From Fragilaria radians (lineage: Eukaryota > Bacillariophyta > Fragilariophyceae > Fragilariales > Fragilariaceae): DNA of 41,358 nt. The notes beneath the pieces are model-generated. The model saw only the letters and a program-made list of their open reading frames with translations, ran no database searches and had not been told where the DNA came from. Below are positions 41,075-41,358 of the stretch, one piece after another. The stretch lies in NCBI GenBank assembly GCA_900642245.1, contig CAAAJI010000204.1, forward strand, positions 1-41,358. The letters are read 5' to 3'. The translations under genes and the position numbers were made by a program. Each line of letters opens with the position of its first letter. The first letter of the stretch is position 1.

Positions 41075-41358
41075 CTGATTAATTCTTACTATATTGAGTC
41101 AAATCCTTAAGCCATTTCAAATATCACAACATAAAATAGAACTATGTCAACAAAAGTGCATAGTCACAAATAAAATTTCTTTTTCAACGCAATATCATGG
41201 AGATGACCAAATATTAAAGTTTCTTGATATAATGGCAATCTCAAAAGAGTATTGAATATTAATTCAAGTGCCTCCAGTGCCCTTAATTCAAACCGTAGAT
41301 TTCCAACCAAAAGTAAAGGTAAGCATATTGTGGGTTCTTTGAAGTAAATGTTTATGTT
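41075..41358. other. Right edge, no gene recognised
   Basis: AT-rich sequence upstream of the first ATG of the LINE-like copy. It may include the element's 5' UTR; nothing else is seen. Confidence 0.4.

Noticed and set aside
1..41358. CRISPR array, rRNA or bacterial operon
   Set aside because: No regularly spaced short repeats, no rRNA-like conserved blocks and no tightly packed co-directional genes were seen.

Overview
The window reads as nuclear DNA of a diatom or close stramenopile. The evidence is AT-rich sequence with widely spaced genes, few short GT-AG introns (58-97 bp), membrane-anchored plant-type LRR proteins with long disordered N-terminal tails, Ty1/copia fossils, and a Ufd1-like protein carrying a signal peptide, as expected for the periplastid ERAD-like system of algae with a complex red plastid. 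The lineage call is inference; the species cannot be read from the sequence. No rRNA, tRNA, CRISPR or bacterial operon was seen. Several open frames begin at GTG or TTG, so starts were moved to ATG or, where splicing was evident, to an upstream exon.

Left part (1-21 kb) is gene-poor. It holds a STAND/AAA-type ATPase with a helical-repeat tail (515-3751, minus), a Ty3/gypsy reverse-transcriptase fossil (about 5.0-5.2 kb), and two paralogous single-pass LRR receptor-like genes (7623-10877, intronless; 15869-19340, three exons). Between the paralogs lie a 68-bp tandem repeat, a decayed Ty1/copia element (12399-14190) and an antisense LRR fossil. A second LRR fossil, with its splice donor still visible, lies just after the second paralog. 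This looks like a birth-and-death LRR cluster broken up by transposons.

Middle part (21.1-35.5 kb) is gene-dense and mostly housekeeping. In order it has a TA-flanked MITE next to the ribosome-biogenesis gene UTP25 (plus), a ZUP1-type deubiquitinase (minus), a secretory-pathway coiled-coil protein (plus), a signal-peptide-bearing Ufd1 homologue (minus), a spliced SARNP/THO1 homologue with an expanded RAxRF motif array (plus), and a receptor-like protein joining a Cache ectodomain, a TKL kinase and a class III nucleotide cyclase (plus). The cyclase frame is broken by one base. Ufd1 and THO1 diverge from a 230-bp intergenic region that contains a 14-bp G-box palindrome and a four-copy GTATTC/GAATAC array.

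Right part (35.7-41.4 kb) is a transposon graveyard: a second copia fossil, two diverged copies of one LINE-like element on the minus strand, and other coding-like scraps.

Functionally, the two LRR proteins, the kinase-cyclase and perhaps the STAND ATPase look like surface sensing and signalling genes. The others serve rRNA processing, mRNA export, ubiquitin handling and plastid protein import. Nothing suggests that they form one pathway. The best candidate for an under-described system is the Cache-kinase-cyclase receptor, followed by the LRR pair.
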